Shown one piece after another: positions 51,515-61,303 of a DNA stretch of 64,000 nt. Position 1 is the stretch's first letter. Every line of letters begins with the position of its first letter. Position numbers and translations under genes: made by a program. Origin of the DNA: Actinoplanes sp. DH11 (GTDB lineage Bacteria; Actinomycetota; Actinomycetes; Mycobacteriales; Micromonosporaceae); assembly GCF_020873875.1 (NCBI RefSeq), contig NZ_JAHWGU010000026.1:1-64000 (forward strand), given 5' to 3'. The notes under the pieces were generated by a model. The model was not told where the DNA came from, made no database searches, and saw nothing but the letters and a program-made list of their open reading frames with translations.

Positions 51515-53128
51515 TCAGACGCGGAAGCGGGAGACCAGGGTGTTCAGGTCGGTCGACATCCGGGCCAGTTCGGCGATCGCCTGTTGCGTCTCGGCGACGC
51601 CCTGGCTGGTGCTCTGCGCGGCCTCGGCCACGCCGACGATGCTGCGCGAGATGTCGTTCGTGCCGGTGGCGGCCTCGGAGACGCTGCGGTTCATCTCGGC
51701 GGTGGTCGCGGTCTGCTCCTCGACAGCGGAGGCGATGGTGGTCTGGAAGTCGCTGATCCGGGCGATCACGTCGGAGATGCGCCCGATCGCGTCGACCGCG
51801 CCCTCGGTGTCGGCCTGGATGGCTTCGACCCGCCGGGAGATGTCCTCGGTGGCCCGGGCCGTCTCCTGAGCCAGGTCCTTGACCTCGGAGGCGACCACCG
51901 CGAAGCCTTTGCCGGCGTCACCGGCGCGGGCCGCCTCGATGGTGGCGTTGAGGGCCAGCAGGTTGGTCTGCTCGGCGATCGCGGTGATCGTCTTGATGAC
52001 GTTGCCGATCTCCGCCGAGGATTCGCCGAGTTTGTTCATGGTGCTCGACGTGACCGCGGCGAGGCCGACCGCCTCGGCGGCGACCTGGGCGGCCTCGCTG
52101 GCGTTGTGGGAGATCTCGCGGATGGACGCGCCCATCTCCTCGCCACCGGCGGAGACGGTGTCGACGCTGCGGGAGATCTCCTCGGCGGCGCTGGAGACGG
52201 CCGCGGACTGGTCGGACGCCTGCTCCGCGGACCGGGCGATCTGCGCGGCGGTGCTGGTCATCTCCTCGCTGGCGCCGGCCAGCGAGGCGGCGGAGCCTTC
52301 GATCGTATGGACCGCGTCGCGCAGCGAGACGGTCGCCGCGTCCAGCGAACGGCCCATCCGGCCGGTCTCGTCGTTGCTGTGCAGGCCGGTGCGCTGGGTG
52401 AGGTCACCGGCTTCGAGGGCCTCGCAGACCCGTTGCACGGCGGAGAGCGATCGGACGATCCGGGACGCGACGTAGTACCCCATGCCCAGCGCCAGCGTCA
52501 GGCCCACTACCAGGGTGGCGATCTGCACGATGCGGCTGGACTCGAAACTGGACCGTGCCGCTGCGGCGTTCTTGGAGGCGTCGGCGGTCTCGGTGGCGTC
52601 CAGTTCGTCGATGTCGGCGTAGATCTTGGTGAGCACCGGGATGGTCTCGGTGTCCCGCACCTTCGCCCACGTGGTCAGCTGGTTGGCGGCGCCGGCCGGC
52701 AGCAGTTTCTCCCGCACCAGGGTGACGTAGGTGTCCCAGTGAGTAGCCAGGCGATCGATGGTTTCCGGGTTACCGGACGGCATGCTGTTGCGGTAGCTGG
52801 TCATCGCCGCTTCGAAGGCGTCCACATCCTTGTTCACCGCATTGGTGAACTTGGTGGTCGACGCCTCGTCCGGCGAGAGCGCCTGGTTGGCGACGTCCGA
52901 CCGGGTCTGCATAGCTATGGCCTTGACCTGACCGACCGCCCGGATGCTCGCCACGTTGCTCGTGTAGATGAGGTTGGCCTTGTCGCTGCTCTCGCTCAGC
53001 GCGAACAGCCCGCCGATGCCGACCAGGACCGCCACCACGGCGGCCATCAGGACGGCGCCCATGATCTTGACCTTCACGCTGATGTCGTCCGGGGACCACC
53101 GGGGCGTGCGGGTTGCTTCCGAGCTCAC
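51515..53128 (-). CDS. Methyl-accepting chemotaxis protein
   Basis: Chemoreceptor of about 537 residues. The first transmembrane helix (IMGAVLMAAVVAVLVGIGGLFAL) is followed by a four-helix-bundle ligand domain of about 150 residues, a second helix (IVQIATLVVGLTLALGMGYYV), a HAMP domain and a long cytoplasmic coiled coil. The signalling tip IAEQTNLLALNATIEAARAGDAGKGFAVVA is the standard MCP sequence. It would signal through CheA/CheW and points to a motile stage. The GTG at 53128 was chosen because it precedes the first membrane helix closely; upstream in-frame starts exist. Confidence 0.93.
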   Translation of the reverse strand: MSSEATRTPRWSPDDISVKVKIMGAVLMAAVVAVLVGIGGLFALSESSDKANLIYTSNVASIRAVGQVKAIAMQTRSDVANQALSPDEASTTKFTNAVNKDVDAFEAAMTSYRNSMPSGNPETIDRLATHWDTYVTLVREKLLPAGAANQLTTWAKVRDTETIPVLTKIYADIDELDATETADASKNAAAARSSFESSRIVQIATLVVGLTLALGMGYYVASRIVRSLSAVQRVCEALEAGDLTQRTGLHSNDETGRMGRSLDAATVSLRDAVHTIEGSAASLAGASEEMTSTAAQIARSAEQASDQSAAVSSAAEEISRSVDTVSAGGEEMGASIREISHNASEAAQVAAEAVGLAAVTSSTMNKLGESSAEIGNVIKTITAIAEQTNLLALNATIEAARAGDAGKGFAVVASEVKDLAQETARATEDISRRVEAIQADTEGAVDAIGRISDVIARISDFQTTIASAVEEQTATTAEMNRSVSEAATGTNDISRSIVGVAEAAQSTSQGVAETQQAIAELARMSTDLNTLVSRFRV

Positions 53129-53309
53129 GACGTCACCGTAAGACGCCGCCCGGGCCGGTAGGGGCACATCGGCGGACATGCGGCGGGCCGTTTCGACACC
53201 ACCTGTCACAGCATTGTCATCGGACCTCACCCTGCGCAGATGGATTGCCGGACAACGTGCGGGAGCCCGGCGGGATCGCCGCCGGGCTCCACGGGAAACA
53301 GGGTGCCGA

Positions 53310-54419
53310 TCAGGCGAACCGGCCGGCGATCCAATCCGCCACATACTCGGCGGAGTCGATGACCGCCTGGTCGTGGTTGGCGCCGGCGATGCCGAGGAAG
53401 TCCACCGCGACGCCGTAGGCCTGGATCTGCGGAACCAGGTAATCCGCGGAGAGGAAGTACGGCACGGCCTCGTCCGCGGTGCCGTGCACGATCAGTACCG
53501 GTGCGCTCGGGGCGGTCTGCGCCGGGTTCTGCAGAGCCGCCATCCTGGCGACCACCGCGGGTGGCACGGTGCCCCCGGTGACCAGCTGCTTGTCGGTGAA
53601 GGTGCGGTAGGTGTTCAGGATCTCGTAGAGGCAGCCGGTCTGCAGCACCCCGGTCTTGGCCTCCGCGGGAGCGGCAAGCACCGAGTACGGGTTGAAGCCC
53701 GTATCCACCGCGGCGAGCCCGTACAGGGCCATCACCAGGTATCCCTGGCCTTCGGTGCCCGCGATGTACGGGGTGATCTGCTCGGTGTTGGAGACCGGCG
53801 CGATGCTCGCCGTTCCTTTGAGGACAAGATTCCCGTCATAGGACGGTGCCAGCTGGCTGGCGAACAGCGCGCCCTGACCACCCTGGGAATGGCCGTCGAC
53901 GACATAGCCGGTGCCGAGGGACGCGTCCAGATTGCGCGCCGCCCGGACACTGTCGATCAAGGAGCGGCCGGCGCTGGCACCGATCAGGTACGGGTGCGCC
54001 TGCACCGTACCCAAACCGGGGTAATCCGGCGCCGTAACCGTCCATCCGCGACTGAGCAGTTCGGCGACCGCGATTCGCGCCTCCTCCCAGAACACCCCCT
54101 GATTGGACGACGGCGCGCACTGGTCGGCGAGCCCGGTCGTTCCATGCCCCCAGGCAACTATCTTGTTGTTCTTTCCGCTTTTCGGAGTGAGGACCAGCCC
54201 GGTCGCCGTGATGACGCCGCCGGTCACTCCGGTGGTGACGTATTGGATGCGGCGACCCGTGGCCAGCGGTGCGAGTTCGGCCGGTAGCGCGGTGGCCGCA
54301 TTCGTCAGCACCAGGCCGGGCAATGTTGCCGCGGTGGCTGGGGAGGCCGCCGTGGTGACCGTGCCGCAGACGGTGAGCAGCACCACCAGCAGCACGCGTG
54401 ACACTGTTCTCATGTGCAC
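53310..54419 (-). CDS. Secreted lipase (LIP family alpha/beta hydrolase)
   Basis: Exported hydrolase of 369 residues with a Sec signal (VLLVVLLTVCGTVTTAASPATA). The fold landmarks are GLVLTPKSGKNNKIVAWGHGTTG, the nucleophile elbow VVDGHSQGGQGALFA, and a C-terminal APVLIVHGTADEAVPY with the catalytic Asp, and the His in IAGANHDQAV. It matches the secretory lipase family known from fungi and actinobacteria. It acts outside the cell. Confidence 0.88.
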   Translation of the reverse strand: MHMRTVSRVLLVVLLTVCGTVTTAASPATAATLPGLVLTNAATALPAELAPLATGRRIQYVTTGVTGGVITATGLVLTPKSGKNNKIVAWGHGTTGLADQCAPSSNQGVFWEEARIAVAELLSRGWTVTAPDYPGLGTVQAHPYLIGASAGRSLIDSVRAARNLDASLGTGYVVDGHSQGGQGALFASQLAPSYDGNLVLKGTASIAPVSNTEQITPYIAGTEGQGYLVMALYGLAAVDTGFNPYSVLAAPAEAKTGVLQTGCLYEILNTYRTFTDKQLVTGGTVPPAVVARMAALQNPAQTAPSAPVLIVHGTADEAVPYFLSADYLVPQIQAYGVAVDFLGIAGANHDQAVIDSAEYVADWIAGRFA

Positions 54420-54579
54420 CCCGTTCCCAGGAGTTCCGAGTTGTGGTCGGTGAGGGCACAGCGTAAAACCGATCAGTGCCGGCGGGATCCGTATTCAGGG
54501 ACACATATGCGTGGCCACCTATCCGATGTGGACTCATCGGTTGCGGCAAAGCGAAGATCCATTTAAGCGGGATTTGATT

Positions 54580-55848
54580 TCAGACCCCGGACGGGAATGT
54601 CTCCGGCTCCCTGGTGTCGACCCGCAGGGTGTGCAACGGCCGCAGCGCATGGGTCTCGTCGAACCACAGGAACGCGTCGTAGCGATCACCGAGAACCGTC
54701 GGCACGTAGTTCGCCCACCGCTCCTTGCGCGGCTGGTAGACCACCCCGATCGCCCGGTGCGCCAGCTCGGTGGTGAGCAGGTCCGGGCGGTCCTGCCCGG
54801 CCGGGAAGACGAAGAGGCCGCAGGGCGGCGCGGACTCGTGCAGCACGTCCTCCAGCGAACCGGGCCGCGCCTCCGGCACCCCCATCACCTCCGCCTGCCC
54901 ACCCCAGGCGGGCCCGGCGACGACACTTCCCCGGTACGTCCCGAACCCCACCAGCACGACCTCGTCGTCCCCGAAACGCTCCCGGGCCAGCTGTCCCAGG
55001 GTGACCTCGCCGTACATCGACTGGTCGGTCGCCCGGGCGTCGCCCACGTGGGTGTTGTGCGCCCAGACGACGGCCTTGGCGGTGGGCCCGTACCGGGTGA
55101 GCAGGCGGTCCAGCGTCTGGTCCATGTGCCGGTCGCGGATGTTCCAGGCGTCCGGCCCACCTCGCACCATGCTCCGGTAGTAGCCCTCCGCCCCGGCCAC
55201 CACCTCGGCGTTCTGCCACACCCCGAAGTCGCGGTCGCGGACCTCGGTGAGCATCCGGACCACTTTCTGTTCGCAGCTCGCCGGCACGAACTGGGTGGCC
55301 CAGCCGTAGGCGTTCGGGTCCTCGGCGAACGGCTCGAAGCACCGGTAGGCGTCCAGCGCCGCCGGCACCAGGTCGGGGTCGTGCTCGCGCAGCCAGACCA
55401 GGATCTCGCGCATCGACTCCCACAGCGAGTAGACGTCGAGCCCGTGGAAGCCGGCCCGGTCGTCCGGCGGCCGGCGCGCGTTGTGGTCGCGCAGCCAGCG
55501 GACGAAGTCGACGGTCTCCTCGTTCGCCCACATCCAGGTCGGCCACCGGTCGTAGCGGACCAGGGCGGCCCGCGGGTCGGCCGGGGCGCCCGGCGCGCAC
55601 CGCACCGCGGCGTCCACCCGGGCGCAGTCCGGCCAGTCCCCCTCGACCGCGACGAACGAGAAACCGCGCTCCTCGATCAGCCGCCGGGTCAGCGCAGCGC
55701 GCCAGGCGTAGAACTCGTGCGTGCCGTGGGTGGCCTCGCCGATCTGGACGACCCGCGCACCGGCCGCCCGGTCCAGCAGGATCTCCAGGTCGCCCGGGTC
55801 GCGCAACGGCCGGGCCATCGACGCCACTTCGTCCCCGTACCGGATCAT
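54580..55848 (-). CDS. Erythromycin-esterase-family protein
   Basis: Erythromycin-esterase-like protein of 422 residues. The start MIRYGDEVASMARPLRDPGD leads to VVQIGEATHGTHEFY (conserved Glu and His), FVAVEGDWPDCARV, and AVVWAHNTHVGDARA with further catalytic-region residues. Members hydrolyse macrolide lactones or have unknown function. It lies over 20 kb from the PKS genes and no evidence ties it to the ansamycin. It follows the ANTAR-SpoIIE gene on the same strand by 41 bases. Confidence 0.87.
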   Translation of the reverse strand: MIRYGDEVASMARPLRDPGDLEILLDRAAGARVVQIGEATHGTHEFYAWRAALTRRLIEERGFSFVAVEGDWPDCARVDAAVRCAPGAPADPRAALVRYDRWPTWMWANEETVDFVRWLRDHNARRPPDDRAGFHGLDVYSLWESMREILVWLREHDPDLVPAALDAYRCFEPFAEDPNAYGWATQFVPASCEQKVVRMLTEVRDRDFGVWQNAEVVAGAEGYYRSMVRGGPDAWNIRDRHMDQTLDRLLTRYGPTAKAVVWAHNTHVGDARATDQSMYGEVTLGQLARERFGDDEVVLVGFGTYRGSVVAGPAWGGQAEVMGVPEARPGSLEDVLHESAPPCGLFVFPAGQDRPDLLTTELAHRAIGVVYQPRKERWANYVPTVLGDRYDAFLWFDETHALRPLHTLRVDTREPETFPSGV

Positions 55849-55889
55849 GCCGATCCGGTACCCGGCCCAGCCCGCCCCATACGTCCGAT

Positions 55890-57722
55890 TTATCCGGCAG
55901 CGCAGGGCGCGGCGGAGACCGGGCAGGGCAGGGGCCGGGCCGCCAGGATGCACGTGTCGTCGTCCGGGTTGGCGCGGTGCAGCCGGCCCAGCAACTCGCC
56001 GAGCGGCCGCCGCGGCGCCGCCCGGACCACGTCGTCGATCGTGGCGATCACCGCGTCCAGGCCCGCGTCGAGACTGCGGCTGCGGTGCTCGACCAGGCCG
56101 TCGGTGTAGAGCAGCAGCACGTCGTCGGGGAGGAAGTCGGTGACCGCGTCGGAGTAGGTGGCGCCGTCCACCACGCCGAGCATCGGACCCGGCGGGCGGG
56201 CCAGCGGGCGGGTCCGGCCGGCTCGGGTGAGCAGCGGCGGCGGATGACCGGCCTGCGCCCACACCAGCTCCCGCCGGGCCGGGTCGAACCGGGCGATCAC
56301 CGCCGTGGCGGCCAGCTCCGGGTTCTGCGACTCGAGTTCGCAGGTGAGCTGGTTGAGATGGCCCAGCAGGGCGCCGGGATCACCGGTGATCACCGACAGG
56401 GCCCGCAGGGCGTTGCGCAGCTGGGCCATCGTGGTGGCCGCGCAGGTGCCGTGCCCGGCCACGTCGCCGACGGCGAGCAGCACCGAGCCGTCGCGCAACG
56501 CCGCCGCGTGGTACCAGTCGCCGCCGACCGTGGTCTCCTCGGTCGCCGGCAGGTAACGCACGGCCGCGCGCAGGCCGGGCAGCTCGATCGGCTGGTCCGG
56601 GATCGGCAGGATGATCCGCTGCAGGCGTGCGGCGAGATCGTGCTCGGCGGCGAGGGTCCGGCTCTGCCGGTCGAGCTGGAGCTCCACCTCGGCGAGCCGC
56701 TCCGCCCCGGCCTGCTGGTCGGTGACGTCCTGCACGACGCCGTGGATGCGCAGCGGCCGGCCTTCGGCGTCGCGCACCGCGTCGGCGACCGTGCGCACGT
56801 GCTTGACCCGGTTGCCGACCCGGATCCGGGTGATCAGGTCGACCCGTTCCGAGCGGCGGAACGCGTCGAGCGCGGCGTCCCGCAGCGGCCGGTCGTCGGC
56901 GACCGCGATGCGGTCGGCCTCCTCCTGGCTGAGCGGGCCCAGGGCCGGGTCCCGCTCGTAGATCCGATAGATCTGCGGCGACCAGTAGATCTCGCCGCTG
57001 ACCAGGTCCCATTCACCCCAGCCGAGTTTGCCGAGCTGCTCCATGCCGTCCAGCCGGTCGCGTTCCCGGCCCGGGTCGGCGCGGCGCTCCCAGCTGAGCA
57101 GCAGACCGGGCCCGAGCAGCCGGGCACGGACCGTGAACTCACCCTCGCCGATCCGCAGCGGGCCCAGGTCGGCGGGTTCACCGGTGTCCAGCACCCGCTG
57201 ATAGGTCTGCCAGCGCTCGCCGCCGATCACCTCGGGACTGTGCCTGCTCACCGGGAGTCCGAGCAGTTGCGTGCCACGCCGGCCGTCCGGAGTGATCGCC
57301 TCCGGGCTGGCCGCGACCCAGACCAGGTCGATGAGGCGGCCGGCCTCGTCACGGTCGGCCGTGAAGTACCCGGACATGCCGGGCAGCGCGTCCAGCACGC
57401 CCTGAACGGTGGCCGGCCACGGCGTGACCCGGCGGCTCACCGTCTCGGCGCGGCTCAGCACCGTGACCACCTCGGCCAGGTCGGTGTGCTCCTGCGTGGT
57501 GTCCAGCAGCCGGATCACCCGGCCGGCCACTTCGGACACGTCGCAGCGTTGCTCGGCGGCCATCCGCAGCATCTGCCGGTGCGCGTCGGCAAGCCGGCAC
57601 CGGGCCCGCCCGGCGAGCAGGCCGACGGCACGGTCGACCCCGATCTGCGCCGTGCCCGCGGACTCGTCACCAGTTCCGGGACGCAGCGCACCCGGCGCCC
57701 GCGCATACGCCTGACCACCCAC
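55890..57722 (-). CDS. ANTAR-PAS-SpoIIE phosphatase
   Basis: Signal transduction protein of 610 residues. An N-terminal ANTAR-like RNA-binding helix bundle (GVDRAVGLLAGRARCRLADA) is followed by a PAS region at about 200-340 and a PP2C/SpoIIE phosphatase domain at about 360-600 (GGDWYHAAALRDGSVLLAVGDVAGHG, and DVLLLYTDGLVEHR). Such proteins dephosphorylate anti-sigma-factor antagonists in stress and sporulation control. The GTG start has a GGGAGG site. The combination of ANTAR with SpoIIE in one chain is typical of actinobacteria. Confidence 0.88.
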   Translation of the reverse strand: MGGQAYARAPGALRPGTGDESAGTAQIGVDRAVGLLAGRARCRLADAHRQMLRMAAEQRCDVSEVAGRVIRLLDTTQEHTDLAEVVTVLSRAETVSRRVTPWPATVQGVLDALPGMSGYFTADRDEAGRLIDLVWVAASPEAITPDGRRGTQLLGLPVSRHSPEVIGGERWQTYQRVLDTGEPADLGPLRIGEGEFTVRARLLGPGLLLSWERRADPGRERDRLDGMEQLGKLGWGEWDLVSGEIYWSPQIYRIYERDPALGPLSQEEADRIAVADDRPLRDAALDAFRRSERVDLITRIRVGNRVKHVRTVADAVRDAEGRPLRIHGVVQDVTDQQAGAERLAEVELQLDRQSRTLAAEHDLAARLQRIILPIPDQPIELPGLRAAVRYLPATEETTVGGDWYHAAALRDGSVLLAVGDVAGHGTCAATTMAQLRNALRALSVITGDPGALLGHLNQLTCELESQNPELAATAVIARFDPARRELVWAQAGHPPPLLTRAGRTRPLARPPGPMLGVVDGATYSDAVTDFLPDDVLLLYTDGLVEHRSRSLDAGLDAVIATIDDVVRAAPRRPLGELLGRLHRANPDDDTCILAARPLPCPVSAAPCAAG

Positions 57723-57879
57723 AGCGACCTCCCGCCCGCTCTGGGTTCCTGCTTACGCCAGGCCGCGCCCGCCTCGCATCCCCCGATCATCCGGGCAGGC
57801 CTCCTGCCTGCGACATCACCGCGCTGAGGTCACCCGGTCGGGCGTCGGGCATTCGGGCGCGTCGAACGCCGGACGTCGC

Positions 57880-58194
57880 TCAGAGCTCGAAAAGGGACCG
57901 CATCGCCTCGGTCAGGCGGGCCATGCTGGCGCCGGTCACCATGCCGATCCGCTCGGCGCCGGTGGAGGCGGGCAGCCGGCGCATCCGATTGATCACCACG
58001 ACACCGGTTATCGGGTCCTGTTCGGTCAGCGCCACCGCGTACGGCGGGAGCTCGGTCACGCCCCGCTGCCGCACGATCGGGGCACAGAAGGGCGCCGCGT
58101 TGTTCCGCTCGTTGTAGGTGTCGCCGGAGAGCACCAGCACCCGGTATCGCAGGTCGGACCGGTCGCCGATGGTCCAGATCTCGCCGCGACGCAT
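57880..58194 (-). CDS. MazF/PemK-like endoribonuclease toxin
   Basis: 104 residues with the MazF/PemK fold: MRRGEIWTI at the N-terminus, RVLVLSGDTYNERN, and a C-terminal region with VVINRMRRLP. MazF enzymes cleave mRNA at short motifs. GGAGGG lies about nine bases before the ATG at 58194. No antitoxin-like small gene lies next to it on either side, so it is either orphan or neutralised from elsewhere. Confidence 0.8.
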   Translation of the reverse strand: MRRGEIWTIGDRSDLRYRVLVLSGDTYNERNNAAPFCAPIVRQRGVTELPPYAVALTEQDPITGVVVINRMRRLPASTGAERIGMVTGASMARLTEAMRSLFEL

Positions 58195-58321
58195 CTCAGC
58201 ACCCTCCGGAGGGCAGGAAGGTCCGGCGCGGCATGGCTGGAAGCGTACCGCCGCCCCGATCGCACCGGCCGCCACCCCGCCGGGGGCCGGGAAAACAACA
58301 CGGCCGGCCGGCGGAACCGCA

Positions 58322-59722
58322 TCACGCGGCGCGACCGGCCGCCTTCTCCCGGTACATCGCCTGGTCGGCGCGGCGGATCAGTTCGTCGGCGTCGAGGGTG
58401 CCGTCGGAGCGGATCGCGCCGACGCTGGCACCGACCCGGACCTGCTCCCCCGCGATCAGGATCGGCGCGGCGACCGCCGCGCGCACGTGCCCGGTCAGCC
58501 GGTCCACGGCGTCGGGGTGGGCGGAGAGCAGCACGAACTCGTCGCCGCCGTACCGCGCCACGGTCTCGTCCGGCAGCAGCCCGCCGCGCAGCCGGGCCGC
58601 CACCTCGGTCAGCAGCCGGTCACCGGCCAGGTGACCGAGCCGGTCGTTGACCGCCTTGAAGCCGTCGAGGTCGCAGAAGAGCAGCACCACCCCGGTCCGG
58701 CCGGCGGCGCGTTCCCGGGCCAGGGCGGCGTCGAGGCGGCTCCACACCTCGGCCCGGTTCGGCAGGCCGGTGAGCAGGTCGTGGGTGGCCTGATGACGCA
58801 TCCGCCGTTCGGCGATCTCGCGCTGCTCGGCGATCCGCGCCACCCGGATCGCGATCAGCACGACGATCAGCAGGTTGCCGACGGTGAGCAGCGCGGTGTC
58901 GCCGCGGATGCCGAGCAGGTCCCGGACCGCCGACACCAGCGGGACGACCGCGGCGGCGCCGGTCAGGAACAGCACCCGGACCCGGAACGGACGCTCGGGC
59001 GGAACCGGACCGGGCTCACCCAGCCGGGTCGCGCCCGGCAGCAGCATCGCCGATCCCACCAGGATGTAGGCGATCATGAACAGCATCTGCCCGCCCGCCG
59101 AGGAACCGGTGATCGAGCCGGTGTCCAACGCCGCCACGGCGACACCTGCCACATCGAACACGATCGACACGGTGAGCACCACCAGGGCCGCCGGCGGACG
59201 GTGCGCCACCGTGACCAGCCGGACCGCTCCACCGAGCAGACCGGCGAGCAGCAGCACGTTGGCGAGCAGCGTGCTCTGCCGGCCGACCGCCACCTGCGCG
59301 GCGCTCAGGCCGGGTTGCAGCAGCACGGTCCAGACCAGGGCCGCCACCACGATCGCCACCACGCACGCGTCGATCAGGCCGCCCACGTCGTTGCGGCCAC
59401 GGCGCAGCACCATGCTCCCGGCTGCGGCCAGCAGGTGCACGTTACTGACCACCACGAGCAGGTCACCGTGTCCGTTGTGCCAGGTCACCACGTTGCTCAG
59501 GACCAGCCAGCACAAACCCAGGGCGAACAGGGTGTACGGGCGCCGATCGACAGCCGCCACACGCGGCAGCACCGCGATCACCGGCACCGCGGCGACCACC
59601 GAGACGAACAGCATGAGCAGGGGACGTCCGGACGGGGCAGCCACCGGCATGGCAGCCGTCAGTGCGCCCGCCACCGACAGGTAGACGGGCACGCCCAGAA
59701 AACGTGTCACGAGAGTAGCCAT
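58322..59722 (-). CDS. Membrane-bound diguanylate cyclase (GGDEF)
   Basis: 466 residues with about nine hydrophobic segments over the first 290 residues and a GGDEF domain at about 295-465. ARYGGDEFVLL is the intact active-site motif; DLLTGLPNRAEVWSRLD opens the domain. It would make c-di-GMP at the membrane. The N-terminal sensor region is not recognisably of a named family. The ATG at 59722 is followed directly by a first hydrophobic stretch. Confidence 0.9.
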   Translation of the reverse strand: MATLVTRFLGVPVYLSVAGALTAAMPVAAPSGRPLLMLFVSVVAAVPVIAVLPRVAAVDRRPYTLFALGLCWLVLSNVVTWHNGHGDLLVVVSNVHLLAAAGSMVLRRGRNDVGGLIDACVVAIVVAALVWTVLLQPGLSAAQVAVGRQSTLLANVLLLAGLLGGAVRLVTVAHRPPAALVVLTVSIVFDVAGVAVAALDTGSITGSSAGGQMLFMIAYILVGSAMLLPGATRLGEPGPVPPERPFRVRVLFLTGAAAVVPLVSAVRDLLGIRGDTALLTVGNLLIVVLIAIRVARIAEQREIAERRMRHQATHDLLTGLPNRAEVWSRLDAALARERAAGRTGVVLLFCDLDGFKAVNDRLGHLAGDRLLTEVAARLRGGLLPDETVARYGGDEFVLLSAHPDAVDRLTGHVRAAVAAPILIAGEQVRVGASVGAIRSDGTLDADELIRRADQAMYREKAAGRAA

Positions 59723-59845
59723 CGGTCGTGACAGCGCGGATCTGAGTGGCTCAACACGTGGACGTGATCGAACCCCCGGGCCGCGGATCCCGTAAGAATG
59801 ACCGCGGGGCCCGTAACACCGCGGGTGACGAGGAAGGACGCAAGG

Positions 59846-61285
59846 ATGTCGCAGAAGGCGCAGATCGGAGTCACCGGCCTGGCGGTGATGGGCCGCAACC
59901 TGGCCCGCAACTTCGCCCGGCACGGTCACACCGTGGCAGTCCACAACCGGTCCTACGGCCGCACCAAGGAACTGGTCGAGGAGTTCGGTGACGAGGGCAC
60001 GTTCCTGCCGGCCGAGACCGCCGAGCAGTTCGTCGCGAGCCTGGAGCGCCCCCGCCGCGTCGTGATCATGGTGAAGGCCGGCCCCGCCACCGACGCCGTG
60101 ATCGACGAGTTCGCCCCGCTCCTGGAGGAGGGGGACATGCTCATCGACGCGGGCAACGCGCACTATGCGGACACCCGCCGCCGGGAAGCGGCCCTCAAGG
60201 AGCGCGGCCTGCACTTCGTCGGCACCGGCGTGTCCGGCGGCGAGGAGGGCGCCCTGCACGGCCCGAGCATCATGCCGGGCGGCTCGGTCGAGTCGTACCA
60301 GGCGCTCGGTCCGCTGCTGGAGGACATCTCGGCGAAGGTCGACGGCGAGCCGTGCTGCGTGCACGTCGGCCCGGACGGCGCCGGCCACTTCGTCAAGATG
60401 GTGCACAACGGCATCGAGTACGCCGACATGCAGCTCATCGCCGAGGCGTACGACCTGTTGCGTCAGGTCGGCGGGCTCTCGCCGCAGGAGATCGCCGGGG
60501 TGTTCGGCGACTGGAACGAAGGCCGGCTGGGCTCGTACCTCATCGAGATCACCGCCGAGGTGCTGAAGCAGACCGACGCGGCGACCGGTAAGCCGTTCGT
60601 CGACATCGTGCTGGACCAGGCGGAGCAGAAGGGCACCGGCCGCTGGACCGTGCAGGCCGCCCTCGACCTGGGTGTCCCGGTCTCCGGCATCGCCGAGTCG
60701 GTCTTCGCGCGGGCGCTCTCCGGCGGCAAGAACGTGCGCCAGGCGGCGGCTGACGCGGCCCTGCCGGGTCCGGCGGCGAACGCCGGCGCGCACACCGGCG
60801 ACCTCAAGGCGGACGTCGAGCAGGCGCTCTTCGCCTCCAAGATCGTGGCGTACGCCCAGGGCTTCCAGCAGATCCAGGCGGCCTCCGCGGAGTACGGCTG
60901 GGACATCGACCCCGGCGCGATGGCGAAGATCTGGCGGGCCGGCTGCATCATCCGCGCCAAGTTCCTGGACTTCATCAAGCAGGCGTACGACAAGAAGCCG
61001 GACCTGGCCACGCTGCTCGTCGACGAGTACTTCCTGGACGCGGTCGCCGGGGCGCAGGACGCCTGGCGCCGGGTCGTGGTGACCGCCGCGCAGCAGGGCA
61101 TCCCGGCACCGGGCTTCGCCTCCGCCCTCGCCTACTACGACGGGCTGCGCGCCGAGCGCCTGCCGGCCGCGCTGATCCAGGGCCAGCGGGACTTCTTCGG
61201 CGCGCACACCTACCACCGGGTGGACAAGGACGGTTCGTTCCACACCCTGTGGGCCACCGACGACCGCCGCGAGGTCGACGCCTGA
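59846..61285 (+). CDS. gnd: 6-phosphogluconate dehydrogenase, decarboxylating
   Basis: 479 residues, the usual length of the long form. The NADP-binding motif IGVTGLAVMGRNLARNFARHG lies at the N-terminus, with VGTGVSGGEEGALHGPSIMPGG and FVKMVHNGIEYADMQLIAEAY as active-site blocks (Lys and Asn). It converts 6-phosphogluconate to ribulose 5-phosphate and supplies NADPH in the pentose phosphate pathway. GAGGAAGG lies eight bases before the ATG. A hairpin in the end of the convergent transporter gene probably terminates the transcript. Confidence 0.96.
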   Translation: MSQKAQIGVTGLAVMGRNLARNFARHGHTVAVHNRSYGRTKELVEEFGDEGTFLPAETAEQFVASLERPRRVVIMVKAGPATDAVIDEFAPLLEEGDMLIDAGNAHYADTRRREAALKERGLHFVGTGVSGGEEGALHGPSIMPGGSVESYQALGPLLEDISAKVDGEPCCVHVGPDGAGHFVKMVHNGIEYADMQLIAEAYDLLRQVGGLSPQEIAGVFGDWNEGRLGSYLIEITAEVLKQTDAATGKPFVDIVLDQAEQKGTGRWTVQAALDLGVPVSGIAESVFARALSGGKNVRQAAADAALPGPAANAGAHTGDLKADVEQALFASKIVAYAQGFQQIQAASAEYGWDIDPGAMAKIWRAGCIIRAKFLDFIKQAYDKKPDLATLLVDEYFLDAVAGAQDAWRRVVVTAAQQGIPAPGFASALAYYDGLRAERLPAALIQGQRDFFGAHTYHRVDKDGSFHTLWATDDRREVDA

Positions 61286-61303
61286 CACGGGTGTCACCCC
61301 GGC

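Noticed and set aside
54580..55848. Erythromycin-esterase-like gene as resistance gene of the cluster
   Set aside because: It lies more than 20 kb from the biosynthetic genes, and ansamycins are lactams, not macrolide lactones.
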